Below, one piece after another: positions 7,492-16,378 of a stretch of 41,226 bases of DNA. The notes under the pieces are model-generated. The model made no database searches and was not told where the DNA came from. It worked only from the letters and a program-made list of their open reading frames with translations. The DNA lies in the NCBI GenBank assembly GCA_026416515.1, contig JAOAEZ010000004.1, positions 1-41,226 of the forward strand, read 5' to 3'. A program made the position numbers and the translations under genes. The DNA comes from Hydrogenophilus sp. Its GTDB lineage: Bacteria; Pseudomonadota; Gammaproteobacteria; Burkholderiales; Rhodocyclaceae. Position 1 is the stretch's first letter. Each line of letters starts with the position of its first letter.

Positions 7492-8310
7492 ATGGCCCTC
7501 ACCTACCCTGCGATCGACCCCGTCGCTCTCCAACTCGGCCCCATTGCCGTCCGCTGGTACGGTCTCATGTACCTCGCCGGCTTCGCCGTCTTCTACCTCC
7601 TCGGCCGCTGGCACGCCGCCCGTCTTGCCCCCTTCGCCCCCCTTACCAGTCGCTTCTGGACCCCCTCGCGGATAGAGCAGCTCCTCACCATCGGCGTACT
7701 CGCGATTATCCTCGGCGGTCGGCTCGGCGAAGTCCTCTTCTACCGCCCCCACTACTACCTCGCCGCACCCCTCGAAATCCTCGCCATCTGGAAAGGGGGG
7801 ATGAGCTTTCACGGCGGTCTCCTGGGCGCGATCCTCGCTCTCCTCTGGTTCTCCGCCCGGAATCGCCTCTCTTTCTGGCAAACCGCCGACTTCGTCGCCC
7901 CCCTCATCCCCCCCGGCCTCGGCCTTGGCCGGATCGGCAACTTTATCAACGGCGAGCTCTGGGGACGTCCTGCCTCTCCCGACCTTCCCTGGGCGATGAT
8001 CTACCCCCACGTCGACGCCCTCCCCCGCCACCCCTCACAACTCTACCAAGCCTTTGCCGAAGGAGTGCTCCTTTTCATTCTCCTCTGGGCATTCTCCCGC
8101 CGCCCTCGCCCTACCGGCACGGTCGCCGCCCTCTTTCTCATCGGCTACGGTGCGCTTCGTTTCCTCACCGAATTCTTTCGCAACCCCGACCCCGGCATCT
8201 TCACCCCCCTCACCACTGCCCTCACCACCGCCCAAATCCTCTCGCTGGCGATGCTCCTCGTCGGCGTCCTCCTCTTCCTTCGTGCCCGAAAAGCCCCTCC
8301 GCTTCCCTAA
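7492..8310 (+). CDS. lgt: Prolipoprotein diacylglyceryl transferase
   Basis: 272 residues, polytopic inner-membrane enzyme with about seven hydrophobic segments. It transfers diacylglycerol from phosphatidylglycerol to the lipobox cysteine of prolipoproteins, the first step of lipoprotein maturation. The family signature GRIGNFINGELWG lies at 146-158, with the essential Arg at 147; H107 in 'SFHGG' corresponds to the active-site His of E. coli Lgt. The ATG at 7492 gives the normal N-terminus 'YPAIDPVALQLGPIAVRWYG'; the open frame runs upstream to 7219 but there it is the antisense of ampD. No purine-rich ribosome site precedes the ATG. The aldolase gene follows 21 bp downstream. The lipoprotein cytochrome encoded at 9414-9905 would be one of its substrates. 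Confidence 0.94.
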   Translation: MALTYPAIDPVALQLGPIAVRWYGLMYLAGFAVFYLLGRWHAARLAPFAPLTSRFWTPSRIEQLLTIGVLAIILGGRLGEVLFYRPHYYLAAPLEILAIWKGGMSFHGGLLGAILALLWFSARNRLSFWQTADFVAPLIPPGLGLGRIGNFINGELWGRPASPDLPWAMIYPHVDALPRHPSQLYQAFAEGVLLFILLWAFSRRPRPTGTVAALFLIGYGALRFLTEFFRNPDPGIFTPLTTALTTAQILSLAMLLVGVLLFLRARKAPPLP

Positions 8311-8331
8311 GCTCATCCCACCGAGTCGCCC

Positions 8332-9033
8332 ATGTCCTCATCCCTCTCTTCTCCCTCTACCGATCCCCGCCCCCACCTCGTCGCCGCGATGGTTCGTCTC
8401 GCCCAGCAGCGTCTCAACGTCGGTGCCACCGGCAACATCAGTCTTCGCGCTGAAGGGGGCGGGCTCTGGATCACTCCCAGCGGCATTCCTCCCGCCCATC
8501 TCACCCCCGACCAGATCGTTTTTCTCACCGCCGACGGCACTGCCCTCGGCCCCTGGCGGCCATCGAGCGAATGGCGCCTTCACCTCGCCATCGCACGCGC
8601 CCGTCCGGACATCGCCGCGATCGTCCACACCCACTCCCCCGCGGCCACCGCCCTCTCCTGTCACCGTCGTGAACTTCCCCCCTTTCACTACATGATCGCC
8701 GAATTCGGTGGCCCCACTGTCCGTTGCGCCCCCTACGCCCGTTTCGGCACCGAAGCCCTTGCTGCAGCGGCTCTAGAAGCTCTCCAAGAGCGCTACGCCT
8801 GTCTTCTCGCCAACCACGGTCTCATCGCCCTCGGCGCCACCCTTGAGCAAGCCCTTCACCGGGCCGAAGCCCTCGAAGCCCTCTGCCACCAATACCTCCT
8901 TGCCGCCACCCTTGGCGAACCCGTCCACCTCACCCCTGCCGAGATCGCCGACGCCCTTGCCGCCTTCCGCGACTACGGCCAGCAACCCCAGCAACCGCAC
9001 CCTTCCCTCTCCCCCCGCGCGCACCACTCCTAA
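8332..9033 (+). CDS. Class II aldolase/adducin family protein (L-fuculose-phosphate aldolase-like)
   Basis: 233 residues, zinc-dependent aldolase fold. The key residues are E80 (in 'SSEWRLH'), H99 and H101 ('VHTHSP'), and H162 ('ANHGL'). These match E73, H92, H94 and H155 of E. coli L-fuculose-1-phosphate aldolase with a constant offset of 7, so the zinc site and catalytic Glu are complete. 'GNISLR' and 'ITPSG' are phosphate-binding family blocks. Substrate cannot be read from sequence: the family also includes ribulose-5-phosphate 4-epimerase and methylthioribulose-1-phosphate dehydratase (MtnB), and no fucose or methionine-salvage gene is adjacent. It follows lgt by 21 bp on the same strand and converges on the PilZ gene with a 22-bp gap. 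The C-terminal tail is Pro/Gln/His-rich. Confidence 0.82.
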   Translation: MSSSLSSPSTDPRPHLVAAMVRLAQQRLNVGATGNISLRAEGGGLWITPSGIPPAHLTPDQIVFLTADGTALGPWRPSSEWRLHLAIARARPDIAAIVHTHSPAATALSCHRRELPPFHYMIAEFGGPTVRCAPYARFGTEALAAAALEALQERYACLLANHGLIALGATLEQALHRAEALEALCHQYLLAATLGEPVHLTPAEIADALAAFRDYGQQPQQPHPSLSPRAHHS

Positions 9034-9055
9034 TCTCTCCTCCCCCCTCTCCCCC

Positions 9056-9400
9056 TCAACGCGCCGTTCCCCTCACGAAAGAACCTCGACGATCGCCCCC
9101 CCCGATCTCGTAGCGAAACTCCCCCCCCTCCTCCACCACCTCGCAGCGGCGAACCTCCAACCGAACCCGCAAAGGGTGGATGCTTCCTCCCCCTACTCCC
9201 CCCGGCTGATTCACCTGCACCATCATCTGCTCCCGCAGCGCCGGCACATAATTGGCGCGCAACGTCAATCCTCCCACCGAAAGCTCCGTGCACACCCCCT
9301 CGTAGTGCTCCCCCCTCGCGGTCACCAAATGGGCCTGCAACCCCCCTCCCGCCACCGGAATCCGCCGGTATCGACGGCGCTCCTCTCTCCTTACGCTCAT
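9056..9400 (-). CDS. PilZ domain protein (putative c-di-GMP receptor)
   Basis: 114 residues, almost entirely one PilZ domain. The N-terminal Arg-rich block 'RREERRRYRRIPV' supplies the RxxxR part of the c-di-GMP motif, and 'ELSVGGL' is the second half (usually D/N-x-S-x-x-G, here with Glu first). The start at 9400 is preceded by AAGGAGGG; a longer frame goes up to 9466 but would overlap the cytochrome gene. It is the last gene of the mobB-to-PilZ run, 13 bp after the cytochrome stop. c-di-GMP binding is inferred from the motif. The window also encodes a diguanylate cyclase (28234-30099). Confidence 0.78.
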   Translation of the reverse strand: MSVRREERRRYRRIPVAGGGLQAHLVTARGEHYEGVCTELSVGGLTLRANYVPALREQMMVQVNQPGGVGGGSIHPLRVRLEVRRCEVVEEGGEFRYEIGGGDRRGSFVRGTAR

Positions 9401-9413
9401 CTCACGCCCTCCT

Positions 9414-9905
9414 TCAACGGCGCCGGTAAACTCGGTGGCACTCCCGGCACTCCTCGTAAACCGCATCGTACGCCGCCTTCACCCGCTGCAACCCCTCGCG
9501 GCTCGGTGTTCTCCCCTCGCTCACTCCGCTCTCCGCCAACGCCGTCGCCAACCCCTCCACCGTCTCGCGGAATCGCTCTGCCTGGCGCTGCAACCCCTCC
9601 CAATCGCTACACGCGGCCGGCGTCACTTTAGCCGGTGGCCCGCACGTATCGCGGTCAAACAACCGCCACGGCGCATCGACCACCTCCTGGAAGCGCGCCC
9701 AATGACCCAAAAAGCGGCCCTGCTCCCAACTCCCCTCTCGCAACATCACCCCCATTGGCTCAAACTCCCGGATCATCGTCTTGAAGATCCGTTGTCGCGT
9801 CGTCACCGGCTGGCCGGGTCGCTCCTCCACAGGCTCCCCGCTGCAACCCGCGATCAGCACACCCGCCGCCACGCTCAACCACCAAACTGCTGCGCCCACC
9901 CGCAT
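9414..9905 (-). CDS. Cytochrome c'-type (class II c-type cytochrome) lipoprotein
   Basis: 163 residues. A lipobox VLIAG-C21 after a hydrophobic N-terminus predicts a lipid anchor. The body is helical and ends with the haem-binding motif C153-R-E-C156-H157 only six residues from the C-terminus, the layout of class II (cytochrome c'/c556) proteins. Two extra cysteines, C88 and C99, lie in the loop between helices 2 and 3 and could form a disulfide or bind metal. The ATG at 9905 is separated from the copA stop by 2 bp and has GAGGGG upstream; a longer frame reaches 10073 inside copA and is rejected. It probably sits in the periplasm on a membrane. Role unknown: electron transfer, NO binding or, given copA next door, copper-linked redox. 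Confidence 0.82.
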   Translation of the reverse strand: MRVGAAVWWLSVAAGVLIAGCSGEPVEERPGQPVTTRQRIFKTMIREFEPMGVMLREGSWEQGRFLGHWARFQEVVDAPWRLFDRDTCGPPAKVTPAACSDWEGLQRQAERFRETVEGLATALAESGVSEGRTPSREGLQRVKAAYDAVYEECRECHRVYRRR

Positions 9906-9907
9906 GG

Positions 9908-12124
9908 TCACCCCTCGAGCACCCGCCGCAATCGCAACGAATGGAGCACCACAAAAAGGCTCGACGCGCTCATCGCCGCCGCTGCCAACATCGGGTTCAA
10001 CAACCAACCCGTCCACGGGTAAAACACCCCGGCGGCCACCGGAATCAACGCCACATTGTACCCATACGCCCATCCGAAATTACCCCAGATCGTCCGGCGG
10101 GTCGCACGCGCCAACCGGATCGCCGCTGCCAACCGCTCGATCCCCCCATGCAATAACACCACCTCCGCTGCCTCGATGGCCACCTCGCTCCCATGGCCCA
10201 CCGCCACCCCCACATCTGCCTGCACCAACGCCGGTCCATCGTTAATTCCATCGCCGACGAAAGCCACCCGCTCCCCCTGCTCCTGCCACCGCTGGATCTG
10301 CGCTGCCTTCTCCTCTGGGCGCTGCTCGGCCACCACCCACTCCGGCTCGACCCCCACCGCTGCCGCCACGCGCTCAGCCACTGGGCGAAGATCGCCCGTC
10401 ACCAAAGCCGGTCGCATTCCTAACTCCCGCAGTGCTGCTATCGCTGCTGCCGCCTCGGGAACCACCCGATCGCTCACCGCCAATGCCAACGCCACTATTC
10501 CATCGACGCTCCCCACCACCGGCGTCCACCCCGCTGCCGCCCACTCCTGTAGCCGCTCTGTCAATGCCGCTGGAAGTCCTCCCACCTCCGTCGCCACCCA
10601 TCCCGGGCTTCCCACGCGCACCACCCGGCCGTTTACCCATCCGCTCATCCCCTCCCCCACCATCACCTCCACATTCTCTGCCGGGGGAATCTCCACCCCT
10701 CGCTCCCGCGCCGCCGCCACCACCGCCTGCGCCAGTGGATGGCGGCTATGTGCCTCCACCGCCGCTGCCACCGTCAACGCCGCGCGCACCCAATCCTCCT
10801 CCACCACCACCCTTCCCTCTGCCACAGCCACCACCTCCACCACTGCCGGGCGGCCGGTAGTCACCGTCCCTGTTTTATCCAACGCCACCATCGTCACTCG
10901 CGCCAACCGCTCGATCGCCGACCCCCGCCGGAAAAGGATTCCATGGCGTGCCCCCGTCCCCGTCGCCACCATCACCGCGACCGGCGTCGCCAACCCCATC
11001 GCGCACGGGCAAGCGATCAACAACACGCTCAGCGCCGCCACGAACCCGTGCCACACCCCCTCGGCGGGCACCAAAATCACCCACCCCATAAACGTCACCG
11101 CTGCCACCCCCAAAACCGTCGGCACGAAGACAGCGGCGATTCGATCTGCCAACTGCTGCACAGGCGGTTTCTCTGCCTGTGCCTCCTCGACGCTTGCCAC
11201 GATGCGTCCCAACAACGTCCCCTCCCCCACCTCTGTCACGGCCACCCGCAACGTACCGCTCTGATTCACCGTTCCTGCTGCCACGCGATCTCCCACCCGT
11301 TTTGCTCGTGGCATCGGCTCCCCGGTCAGCAGAGACTCATCCACGTACGACTCCCCCTCCACCACCCGCCCATCCACTGGCACCCGATCCCCTGCTCGCA
11401 CCAACACCTCCTCCCCCACCTGCACCTCGCTCAAAGGTCGCTCCACCCACGCTCCCTCTCGCTGCACCAGTGCTCGCTCCGGCCGCAATGCCAATAGCGC
11501 CCGGATTGCCCTCGACGCCTCTCCTCGCGCCTTAGCCTCCAGAAAGCGCCCCACCAAAACCAACGTCACGATCATCCCTGCCGCCTCGAAATAGCCCACC
11601 GCGGCTCCCCCTGGGAACCACCTAGGCGCCATTGCGGCCGCCAACGAGTAACCCCACGCCACCAAGCTCCCCATCGCCACCAAGCTATTCATCCCCAGCG
11701 CCCCATGGCGCATCTCCCCCCATGCCCCTTGCAAAAAGCGTCTTCCGGGGCCGAAGACGATCGCGGTCGCCAACCCTCCCTCCACCCATTTCCTCCACCC
11801 TGTTCCCTCCCAACCGACCGCCATTCCCCCCATCGCCAAGACCATCAATGGCACGGCCAGCGCCGCTGCCACCACCACCTCGCGCTGCAACGTCCTCTGC
11901 TCCTCTGCCAACCAATCGTTCACCGCTGCGGTGATACCTCGCACTCGATACCCGGCCCTTCGCACCGCCGCCGCCACTTCCTCCAACTCTGCGCTCCCCT
12001 CCACCGTTGCGGTCGCCGTCGCCAAATTGACCGTCACCCGCCTCACCCCTGGGACCTGCGCGATCGCCTCCTCTACCCGTCGCACACACCCTGCGCAATT
12101 CATCCCCTCGATCGTCAGCCGCAT
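9908..12124 (-). CDS. copA: Copper-exporting P1B-type ATPase
   Basis: 738 residues. One N-terminal heavy-metal domain has the copper-binding motif C10-A-G-C13 (in GMNCAGC). Then come about eight membrane helices, the TGEP actuator motif at 267-270, the metal site C372-P-C374 in helix 6, and the phosphorylation site D416-KTGT. The late-helix signatures 'GYNVALIP' and 'MSASS' near the end are those of P1B-1 Cu(I) pumps rather than Zn/Cd pumps. It exports cytoplasmic Cu(I) to the periplasm. It follows moaE by 9 bp and precedes the cytochrome c' gene by 2 bp on the same strand. No CueR-type operator is visible, since there is almost no intergenic space. Confidence 0.93.
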   Translation of the reverse strand: MRLTIEGMNCAGCVRRVEEAIAQVPGVRRVTVNLATATATVEGSAELEEVAAAVRRAGYRVRGITAAVNDWLAEEQRTLQREVVVAAALAVPLMVLAMGGMAVGWEGTGWRKWVEGGLATAIVFGPGRRFLQGAWGEMRHGALGMNSLVAMGSLVAWGYSLAAAMAPRWFPGGAAVGYFEAAGMIVTLVLVGRFLEAKARGEASRAIRALLALRPERALVQREGAWVERPLSEVQVGEEVLVRAGDRVPVDGRVVEGESYVDESLLTGEPMPRAKRVGDRVAAGTVNQSGTLRVAVTEVGEGTLLGRIVASVEEAQAEKPPVQQLADRIAAVFVPTVLGVAAVTFMGWVILVPAEGVWHGFVAALSVLLIACPCAMGLATPVAVMVATGTGARHGILFRRGSAIERLARVTMVALDKTGTVTTGRPAVVEVVAVAEGRVVVEEDWVRAALTVAAAVEAHSRHPLAQAVVAAARERGVEIPPAENVEVMVGEGMSGWVNGRVVRVGSPGWVATEVGGLPAALTERLQEWAAAGWTPVVGSVDGIVALALAVSDRVVPEAAAAIAALRELGMRPALVTGDLRPVAERVAAAVGVEPEWVVAEQRPEEKAAQIQRWQEQGERVAFVGDGINDGPALVQADVGVAVGHGSEVAIEAAEVVLLHGGIERLAAAIRLARATRRTIWGNFGWAYGYNVALIPVAAGVFYPWTGWLLNPMLAAAAMSASSLFVVLHSLRLRRVLEG

Positions 12125-12133
12125 TCCCTGCTC

Positions 12134-12736
<603 letters not shown>

Positions 12737-12739
12737 CGG

Positions 12740-12991
12740 CTACCCTCCCGTCACTGGGGGAAAGAAAGCCACCTCATCCCCATCCTCCAATGGATCGTTC
12801 CACGCCGCCAAAGCGAAATTACGCGCGCAATGAACCGACGGCTCCAACAACGTCTCGGCCCACACGCCCCCTCGTCTTGCCAATGCCTCGCGCAGATCGG
12901 CCAACCGCTTCCACTCCCTCTCCCACTCTACCCACTCCTCGTCCACCCCCACTGCATCGCGCACACTCGCGAAATAGCGCACGCGCACCAT
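12740..12991 (-). CDS. moaD: Molybdopterin synthase sulfur carrier subunit
   Basis: 83 residues with a ubiquitin-like fold. It ends in the required Gly-Gly ('FFPPVTGG'), which is thiocarboxylated and inserted into the MoaE active site to donate sulfur. The N-terminus 'VRVRYFASVRDAVG' and 'DGDEVAFFPPV' are standard MoaD blocks. It lies between moeA (13 bp upstream) and moaE (3 bp downstream), so both synthase subunits are made from one transcript. No MoeB-type activating enzyme is in this window. Confidence 0.93.
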   Translation of the reverse strand: MVRVRYFASVRDAVGVDEEWVEWEREWKRLADLREALARRGGVWAETLLEPSVHCARNFALAAWNDPLEDGDEVAFFPPVTGG

Positions 12992-13004
12992 TGGCTCCCT
13001 CCTT

Positions 13005-14198
13005 TTACGTCAACAATGCTGCGAATGGCCAAAACCGCACTCGATCTCCCCTGTTTACCCGCTCCTCCTCGGCTATCTCCACCAACCCGTTAGCCCAAAC
13101 CAACGATGCTATTGCTGCCGACCCCTGGTTTGGGAAAAGCTCCACGCGTCCCTCCTCCCCCAAGCGGCCGCGCAGGAAAGATCGACGTGGATCTGGTTTC
13201 TGCCACTCAAACGCTGCCTCTCCCCAAACCCCTGCTGGGAAAATCTGAGTTGCCCCCATCAACCGGAGCACCAACGGTCGCACCAGCAACACAAACGTCA
13301 CGAAGCTCGACACGGGGTTTCCGGGCAAACCCACCGCCACGCGATCCCTCACTCGTCCCACCGCCAACGGCCGTCCCGGCCTCATCGCCACGCGCCAAAA
13401 GGTCACCTTCCCCACTCGCTCCAACGCTGGGCGCACGAAATCGCGGCTCCCCACCGACACGCCCCCTGTTGTCAACACCAAATCGGCGATCTCGCTCGCC
13501 TCCAGCAACGCTCGCTCCATGGCGGGCAATGAATCCTCCACGGGCTCGGCCCGCACCACCTCGCACCCCAGTCCCTGCAGCAACCCCTGCACCATCCACA
13601 GATTGGAATTATAAACCCCTCCCGCCGGCAAAGGCCTACCTGGCATCACCAACTCATCCCCTGTCGAAAAAAGGGCCACCCGCACTCGGCGGTAGACTTG
13701 CACCCTCGCCCTCCCCACGCTTGCAGCCAACGCCACTGCCGCCGCATCCAACCGATATCCTGCTGGCAAAACCACGCTCCCCGCTGCCACCTCGCTCCCG
13801 GGCGCGCGCACAGCTGCTCCCTTTTCGGCCGCCTTTTCAAACACCACCCACTCCCCTTCTCTTCGGCACACCTCCTGCATCACCACGCTATCGGCCCCCT
13901 CTGGCAATGGCGCCCCTGTAAAAATCCGCATCGCTGTTCTGGGTACCAAAGGCCGGCTCCCCCCCCCGGCGGAAACCTCCCCCGACACCGGCAACCGCAC
14001 CCCCGCCGAAGGCACATCAACCGCCCGCACAGCGTACCCATCCATCTCTGCGGTCGGCATTGCCGGCACGGCAATCGGCGACACCACCTCCTCAGCCAAC
14101 ACTCGACCCAACGCTGCGGTCAGTGCCACCTCCTCCACCTCGTTTACCGGCGCCGCCTCTGCGGTCAATCGACGGCGCGCCTCTAAAAAAGGCACCAT
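13005..14198 (-). CDS. moeA: Molybdopterin molybdotransferase
   Basis: 397 residues, close to the usual 400-410. MoeA inserts molybdate into adenylated molybdopterin. Motifs: 'EMDGYAV' at 51-57, 'IFTGAPLPEGAD' at 92-103, 'STGDEL' at 178-183, 'NSN' at 197-199, 'TTGGVSVGSRDFV' at 243-255 and 'LPGNPVSSFVTF' in the later part of domain III. The ATG at 14198 gives the normal N-terminus, with GGGAG upstream and the mobB stop 20 bp before; the open frame extends to 14606 only as antisense-like readthrough of mobB. It is the second gene of the mobB-moeA-moaD-moaE run. Confidence 0.92.
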   Translation of the reverse strand: MVPFLEARRRLTAEAAPVNEVEEVALTAALGRVLAEEVVSPIAVPAMPTAEMDGYAVRAVDVPSAGVRLPVSGEVSAGGGSRPLVPRTAMRIFTGAPLPEGADSVVMQEVCRREGEWVVFEKAAEKGAAVRAPGSEVAAGSVVLPAGYRLDAAAVALAASVGRARVQVYRRVRVALFSTGDELVMPGRPLPAGGVYNSNLWMVQGLLQGLGCEVVRAEPVEDSLPAMERALLEASEIADLVLTTGGVSVGSRDFVRPALERVGKVTFWRVAMRPGRPLAVGRVRDRVAVGLPGNPVSSFVTFVLLVRPLVLRLMGATQIFPAGVWGEAAFEWQKPDPRRSFLRGRLGEEGRVELFPNQGSAAIASLVWANGLVEIAEEERVNRGDRVRFWPFAALLT

Positions 14199-14218
14199 AT
14201 TCACCGCTCCCTCTCCTC

Positions 14219-14761
14219 CTAAAAAAGCCCCTCCCCTCTTCCTATGGGCAAAGCCCACTGCGCTGCTGCCTGCGCCACAGCGCTGGCATCTCTCAAATCG
14301 ACCACTGCTCGGTCGCATCTCAACCCCCACTGACGCAACCCCTCCTCCCCTCCTGGAACGGCCACCACCACCACCCGTTCCTCTTCCACCCACATCGGCG
14401 CTCGTCCCAACTCGGGGCGAAACACCTCCACCTTGGGGATCGGCAAACGGCGAAACCCCTCCACCACCACCAAATCGCACGGTGTCAGCAACCTCAACTG
14501 TGCCGCCAATGGCAACTGCTCCTCCCCTTCCCCCTCCGTCAGCAATGCCCACCGCTGAGGTCCCACGATCAACACCCGCTCCACTCCTGCTGCCCGATGG
14601 CGCCACGAATCCTTTCCTGGCGTATCGAGATCGAACCCCTCATGATGGGTATGTTTCACACTCCCCACGCGCAACCCTTGGGCTCGCCACAGCGGCACCA
14701 CCTGCTCGATCGTCGTCGTCTTTCCTGCCCCCGACCAACCCACAAAGCCGATCACCCGCAT
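14219..14761 (-). CDS. mobB: Molybdopterin-guanine dinucleotide biosynthesis adaptor MobB
   Basis: 180 residues. The P-loop 'GWSGAGKTT' lies at residues 8-16, followed by the family block 'VGSVKHTHHEGFDLD' and 'DLVVVEGFR' (Walker B region). MobB is a GTP-binding partner of MobA in making the guanine dinucleotide form of Moco. The ATG at 14761 has GGGAG 5 bp upstream; an in-frame ATG six codons earlier (14779) lacks a ribosome site. It is the first gene of the seven-gene minus-strand run and divergent from folK. MobA itself is not in the window. Confidence 0.88.
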   Translation of the reverse strand: MRVIGFVGWSGAGKTTTIEQVVPLWRAQGLRVGSVKHTHHEGFDLDTPGKDSWRHRAAGVERVLIVGPQRWALLTEGEGEEQLPLAAQLRLLTPCDLVVVEGFRRLPIPKVEVFRPELGRAPMWVEEERVVVVAVPGGEEGLRQWGLRCDRAVVDLRDASAVAQAAAQWALPIGRGEGLF

Positions 14762-14858
14762 CGCATCTCCCAACCACACGTGCGTCCATAAGCATACCCC
14801 AATCCTCCTTCTCCCCGACCCCTTCTACCGTTTCCTACTCTCTCCCCTCTTCCTCCTC

Positions 14859-14867
14859 TGTTATACT
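14859..14867 (+). promoter_or_regulatory. Extended -10 promoter element before folK
   Basis: TGT-TATACT lies about 22-28 bp upstream of the folK start, in the mobB-folK divergent gap. No -35 hexamer is visible, which is tolerated at TGn extended -10 promoters. Confidence 0.4.
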
Positions 14868-14888
14868 CTGCTTCTCACCTCCCCCGCT

Positions 14889-15635
14889 GTGCGCATGGTC
14901 TCATCCTCTCCCACTGTCGCCTACATCGGTCTTGGGGCCAATCTCGGCGACCCCTACCGTCAAATCGCTGCTGCCCTGATCGCCCTCGCGCAGCTTCCCC
15001 ACACGCGGCTTCTTACCCACTCTCGGCTCTACCGCACTGCCCCCGTGGAAGTCGACGTCCCTCAACCCGACTACCTCAACGCCGTTGCCCTTTTAGAAAC
15101 CCATCTCGACCCCTACACCCTCCTCGAACACCTCCTTCACATCGAACGCTGCCATGGACGGCGGCGTCTCTCCTGGCATGCCCCGCGCACCCTCGACCTC
15201 GACCTCCTCCTCTATGGCGACCACCACCAGACCCACCCTCATCTCACCCTTCCCCACCCCCGTCTCACCCAACGCGCCTTTGTCCTTGTCCCCCTCCTCG
15301 AAATCGCCCCTCACTGTACCCACCCCCATCTTGGTCCCCTTATCGACTACCTCCCGGCCACCGCTCACCAACCCATTGAGCCGCTCTCTCTTCCCCTCCC
15401 GCCGCTCTCTCCTCCCCTTCTCCCCTCGGCGCCTCCACCTGCTAGTGGCTCAAAGCCTCCCTCCTCCCTACCCTCCTCGGGCCCTCTTCCCCTCCCACCC
15501 TCCCCGATGGTACACTCCCTCCCCTCCCTCTCGAGCGACACACATGACCGACGCCACTCTCTCGCCGCTCACCCTCACCAAGCTTCGGGCGATGCGCGAC
15601 CGGGGCGAAAAGATCGCCGCGCTCACCAGCTATGA
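14889..15635 (+). CDS. folK: 6-hydroxymethyl-7,8-dihydropterin pyrophosphokinase, C-terminally extended
   Basis: 248 residues from GTG 14889; ATG 14895, two codons later, is equally possible and neither has a Shine-Dalgarno. HPPK transfers pyrophosphate from ATP to the pterin in folate synthesis. Motifs: 'IGLGANLGDP' near the start, 'YRTAPVE', and 'RTLDLDLLLYG' around residues 100-112, which holds the two Mg-binding aspartates. The catalytic domain ends near residue 160. The remaining 85 or so residues are Pro/Ser/Leu-rich and then Arg/His-rich; they run 92 bp into panB in another frame. This tail looks like readthrough of C/T-rich spacer that lacks stop codons, not a domain. First gene of folK-panB-panC. 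Confidence 0.88.
   Translation: MRMVSSSPTVAYIGLGANLGDPYRQIAAALIALAQLPHTRLLTHSRLYRTAPVEVDVPQPDYLNAVALLETHLDPYTLLEHLLHIERCHGRRRLSWHAPRTLDLDLLLYGDHHQTHPHLTLPHPRLTQRAFVLVPLLEIAPHCTHPHLGPLIDYLPATAHQPIEPLSLPLPPLSPPLLPSAPPPASGSKPPSSLPSSGPLPLPPSPMVHSLPSLSSDTHDRRHSLAAHPHQASGDARPGRKDRRAHQL
15508..15516 (+). promoter_or_regulatory. Possible extended -10 element before panB
   Basis: TGG-TACACT lies 27 bp before the panB ATG, inside the folK tail. No -35 is seen. It could give panBC its own start. Confidence 0.3.
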
Positions 15636-16356
15636 CGCCACCTTTGCTGCCCTCTCCGACCGGGCAGGCGTAGACATCCTCCTTGTCGGCGACTCCCTTG
15701 GCAACGTCATTCAAGGGCACCGCACAACCCTTCCCGTCACCCTCGATCATCTCCTCTATCACACCGCGGCGGTCGCCCGGGGAAGCGCGCGCTGCTGGAT
15801 CATTGCCGATCTCCCCTTTGCCACCTATCAACAAAGTCCGCAGCAAGCCTTCTCCAGTGCGGCCCAACTCCTTCAAGCCGGCGCGCACATGGTTAAGATC
15901 GAAGGGGGGTTGCCGATGGTCGAAACCGTTCGGTTTCTCGTCGAGCGGGGCATCCCCGTCTGCGCCCACATCGGTTTTACCCCTCAATCCATTCACCAAA
16001 TTGGCGGTCCTCACGTTCAAGGAAAGCGCGACGCGGACGCCGAGCGTCTTCGGGTCGAAGCCGCCGCCCTCGAAGCCGCTGGCGCCTCGATCATCATCCT
16101 CGAGCTCATCCCTCGCACCCTCGCGCACGAAATCACCCGTCGGGCCAACGAAGCGATCACCATCGGCATTGGCGCGGGGCCCGAATGTGATGGGCAGATT
16201 CTCGTCCTCTACGACCTTCTCGGCATCACCCTCGGCAAGCCCCCTCGCTTTGTCAAGAATTTCATGGAAAGTGCCTCCTCCATTGAACAAGCGATCCGCA
16301 ACTACGTCCAAGCCGTCAAAACGGGACGCTACCCGGCAGAAGAACACTGCTATTAA
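15544..16356 (+). CDS. panB: 3-methyl-2-oxobutanoate hydroxymethyltransferase
   Basis: 270 residues. PanB adds a hydroxymethyl group from 5,10-methylene-tetrahydrofolate to alpha-ketoisovalerate, giving ketopantoate for pantothenate and CoA. Family blocks are 'ALTSYDATFA', 'LLVGDSLGNVIQG' (Mg-binding Asp), 'MVKIEGG', 'CAHIGFTPQS' and 'GIGAGPECDGQILV'. The ATG at 15544 begins the conserved N-terminus (TLTKLRAMRDRGEKIA); the frame is open further upstream, inside folK, without support. It overlaps the folK tail by 92 bp. It uses a folate cofactor, so its pairing with folK is functionally sensible, and its product goes to PanC, encoded next. Confidence 0.94.
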   Translation: MTDATLSPLTLTKLRAMRDRGEKIAALTSYDATFAALSDRAGVDILLVGDSLGNVIQGHRTTLPVTLDHLLYHTAAVARGSARCWIIADLPFATYQQSPQQAFSSAAQLLQAGAHMVKIEGGLPMVETVRFLVERGIPVCAHIGFTPQSIHQIGGPHVQGKRDADAERLRVEAAALEAAGASIIILELIPRTLAHEITRRANEAITIGIGAGPECDGQILVLYDLLGITLGKPPRFVKNFMESASSIEQAIRNYVQAVKTGRYPAEEHCY

Positions 16357-16378
16357 CGCGCCGCGCATGGGCACTCCT

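Noticed and set aside
10056..11264. Long plus-strand open frame (402 codons) opposite copA
   Set aside because: Its translation is Thr/Ala/Ser/Pro-rich with no recognisable family, while the opposite strand encodes a complete Cu(I) ATPase. Long antisense frames are expected in this GC-rich, stop-poor DNA.
14199..14606. Upstream extension of moeA to give 533 codons
   Set aside because: The extra 136 residues lie on mobB in another frame and are Gly/Arg-rich. The ATG at 14198 gives the normal MoeA N-terminus and length.
15683..16366. Upstream extension of panC through panB
   Set aside because: The extra residues overlap panB in another frame and do not resemble any protein. Known PanC proteins are about 280 residues, which fits the start near 16379.
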